Of a stretch of 64,000 bases of DNA, positions 62,446 through 64,000 are shown piece after piece. Source of the DNA: Vogesella sp. LIG4. Its GTDB lineage: Bacteria > Pseudomonadota > Gammaproteobacteria > Burkholderiales > Chromobacteriaceae. The notes under the pieces were generated by a model, which worked only from the letters and a program-made list of their open reading frames with translations, did not search any database and was not told where the DNA came from. The translations under genes and the position numbers were made by a program. The stretch covers positions 3,936,879-4,000,878 of the forward strand of contig NZ_LT607802.1 in assembly GCF_900090205.1 (NCBI RefSeq), given 5' to 3'. How positions within the stretch are numbered: the stretch's first letter is position 1; the number at the start of each line of letters is the position of its first letter.

Positions 62446-64000
62446 ATGAGTGCAGATCTGATCCTGTTCAACGGCCGCTTCCACACCGTGGACCGCGCCC
62501 GGCCCGAGGCCAGCGCCGTGGCAATCAAAGGCGACACGTTCCTGGCAGTGGGTGCAGAGAGCGATGTAATGCGGCACCGCTCGGATGCAACGCGGATGGT
62601 GGACCTGGGCGGCAGAACGGTGATTCCCGGCCTGAACGACTCGCACCTGCACCTGATCCGCGGCGGCCTCAACTACAACCTGGAGCTGCGCTGGGAAGGC
62701 GTGCCGTCGCTGGCCGACGCCCTGCGCATGCTGAAGGAACAGGCCGAACGCACCCCCAACCCGCAGTGGGTGCGCGTGGTGGGCGGCTGGACCGAGTTCC
62801 AGTTTGCCGAGCGGCGCATGCCCACCCTGGATGAAATCAACGCCGTGGCGCCCGATACGCCGGTGTTCATCCTGCACCTGTACGACCGCGCGCTGCTCAA
62901 CCGCGCCGCGCTGCGTGCCGTGGGCTACACCAGGGACACCCCCAACCCGCCGGGTGGCGAGATCCAGCGCGACGCCGCCGGCAACCCCACCGGCATGCTG
63001 ATCGCCCGCCCCAACGCCACCATCCTGTACGCCACCCTGGCCAGGGGGCCGAAGCTGCCGCTGGAATACCAGGTGAACTCCACGCGCCAGTTCATGCGCG
63101 AACTGAACCGCCTGGGCCTGACCAGCGCCATCGATGCCGGCGGCGGTTTCCAGAACTACCCGGAAGACTACGATGTGATCGCCGAGCTGGCGAAGAACAA
63201 GCAGCTGACCATACGCATCGCCTACAACCTGTTCACCCAGCGCAAGGGGCAGGAGCTGGAAGACTTCCAGCAGTGGAGCAAGCTGGTCACCCCCGGCCAG
63301 GGCGACGACTTCTACCGCCACAATGGCGCCGGCGAGATGCTGGTGTTTTCCGCCGCCGACTTCGAGGACTTTCTCGAACCGCGCCCCGAGCTGCCGCCGG
63401 ACATGGAAGACGAGCTGGAAAAAGTGGTGCGCCACCTGGTGGCCAAACGCTGGCCGTTCCGCCTGCACGCCACCTACGACGAATCCATCAGCCGCATGCT
63501 GGACGTGTTCGAGAAGGTAAACCGCGATATTCCCTTCGATGGCCTGCACTGGCTGTTCGACCATGCCGAAACCATCTCGCCGCGCAATATCGAGCGGGTG
63601 CGCACACTGGGCGGCGGCATCGCCATCCAGCACCGCATGGCATTCCAGGGCGAATACTTCGTGGAACGCTACGGCGCGCAGGCCGCCAGCCATACCCCGC
63701 CGGTAGCCCGCATGCTGGAGATGGGCGTGCCGGTAGGCGCCGGCACCGACGCCACCCGCGTGGCCAGCTACAACCCGTGGACGGCGCTGTACTGGCTGGT
63801 TTCCGGCTGCACCGTGGGCGGGCTGCCGCTGTACGACGAGCAGAACCGGCTGTCGCGCGAAACCGCGCTGGAGCTGTGGACGGCGGGCAGCGCCTGGTTC
63901 TCCAGCGAACAGGGCAAGAAAGGCCGGATCAAGGCCGGCCAGCTGGCCGACCTGGCGGTGCTGTCGGCGGACTACTTCAGCGTCACACCGGAGGCAATCA
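62446..64000 (+). CDS. YtcJ-like amidohydrolase, truncated by the window end
   Basis: 518 codons are visible from ATG 62446 (MSADLILFNGRFHTVD) with TGGAGA upstream; the frame is still open at 64000. VIPGLNDSHLHLIRGG holds the metal-binding HxH, RLHATYDESISRMLDVFEK and LFDHAETISPRNIERV follow, and VPVGAGTDATRVASYNPW carries the late aspartate. Late in the window KAGQLADLAVLSADYFSV is the typical C-terminal return to the N-terminal fold. It is a different subgroup from the copy at 47894. Substrate unknown; the YcaC-like neighbour suggests amide or ester turnover. Confidence 0.88.
   Translation, partial: MSADLILFNGRFHTVDRARPEASAVAIKGDTFLAVGAESDVMRHRSDATRMVDLGGRTVIPGLNDSHLHLIRGGLNYNLELRWEGVPSLADALRMLKEQAERTPNPQWVRVVGGWTEFQFAERRMPTLDEINAVAPDTPVFILHLYDRALLNRAALRAVGYTRDTPNPPGGEIQRDAAGNPTGMLIARPNATILYATLARGPKLPLEYQVNSTRQFMRELNRLGLTSAIDAGGGFQNYPEDYDVIAELAKNKQLTIRIAYNLFTQRKGQELEDFQQWSKLVTPGQGDDFYRHNGAGEMLVFSAADFEDFLEPRPELPPDMEDELEKVVRHLVAKRWPFRLHATYDESISRMLDVFEKVNRDIPFDGLHWLFDHAETISPRNIERVRTLGGGIAIQHRMAFQGEYFVERYGAQAASHTPPVARMLEMGVPVGAGTDATRVASYNPWTALYWLVSGCTVGGLPLYDEQNRLSRETALELWTAGSAWFSSEQGKKGRIKAGQLADLAVLSADYFSVTPEAI

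Overview
GC-rich (roughly 65% G+C) bacterial chromosome, almost entirely housekeeping and catabolic genes with short intergenic gaps. The gene order fimV-truA-trpF-trpB-trpA-accD, leuC-entericidin-leuD-leuB-asd, the phaC-phaA pair with a phaM-like gene, and a DctPQM TRAP system together point to a betaproteobacterium. I infer Neisseriales/Chromobacteriaceae (Vogesella, Aquitalea or Chromobacterium relatives), but no rRNA or other marker is present to settle it. I saw no tRNA, rRNA, CRISPR array, insertion sequence or prophage.

Layout. 1-6.1 kb: end of nadB, a DctB/DctS-like sensor kinase, and divergent dctP-dctQ-dctM for C4-dicarboxylate uptake. 6.2-16.5 kb: malic enzyme (maeB), a phaM-like gene, dnaE, a LysE/RhtB exporter, an SLC13/ArsB-like permease and a SulP transporter. 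16.5-32.3 kb (minus strand): leuC, an entericidin lipoprotein, leuD, leuB, asd, an asd paralogue, two tandem FimV-family genes, a small coupled ORF, truA, trpF, trpB, trpA and accD. 32.4-42.1 kb: an XRE/MmyB regulator, an MFS permease, hslR, phaC-phaA, aminopeptidase P, a solute-binding protein and a cysteine dioxygenase-like cupin. 42.1-46.6 kb: a LysR regulator divergent from a MoaF-like protein, a luciferase-like oxidoreductase, an MFS exporter and dkgB. 46.9-53.0 kb: a LuxR-type regulator, an amidohydrolase, an orphan polyamine-type binding protein, a DUF3138 outer-membrane protein and a DUF2889 protein. 53.0-57.8 kb: a MarR regulator and a complete ferulate-to-vanillate module (ech, vdh, fcs) with twin operators. 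58-60 kb: an AT-richer patch with a secreted unknown, a DHFR-like protein and a molbindin. 60.5-64 kb: a LysR regulator divergent from an isochorismatase-like hydrolase and a second amidohydrolase that runs off the window.

The most unusual content is in short sequences rather than genes. The 9-mer TTGGCCGCA (or its complement) occurs about 48 times by my manual count, in both orientations, often as perfect inverted pairs of 18 to 32 bp at gene ends. This is the behaviour of a DNA-uptake-sequence-like genomic signature. A second family, with the conserved word GCAGCCTTnCCGTTT followed by two hairpins of changing sequence but preserved pairing, sits in three intergenic regions at gene ends (after nadB, dctM and the isochorismatase-like gene) and may be a set of sibling small RNAs or structured 3' ends. 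A third family of 66-142 bp imperfect palindromes interrupts the dctPQM and trp-accD operons and the upstream regions of phaM and a binding-protein gene.
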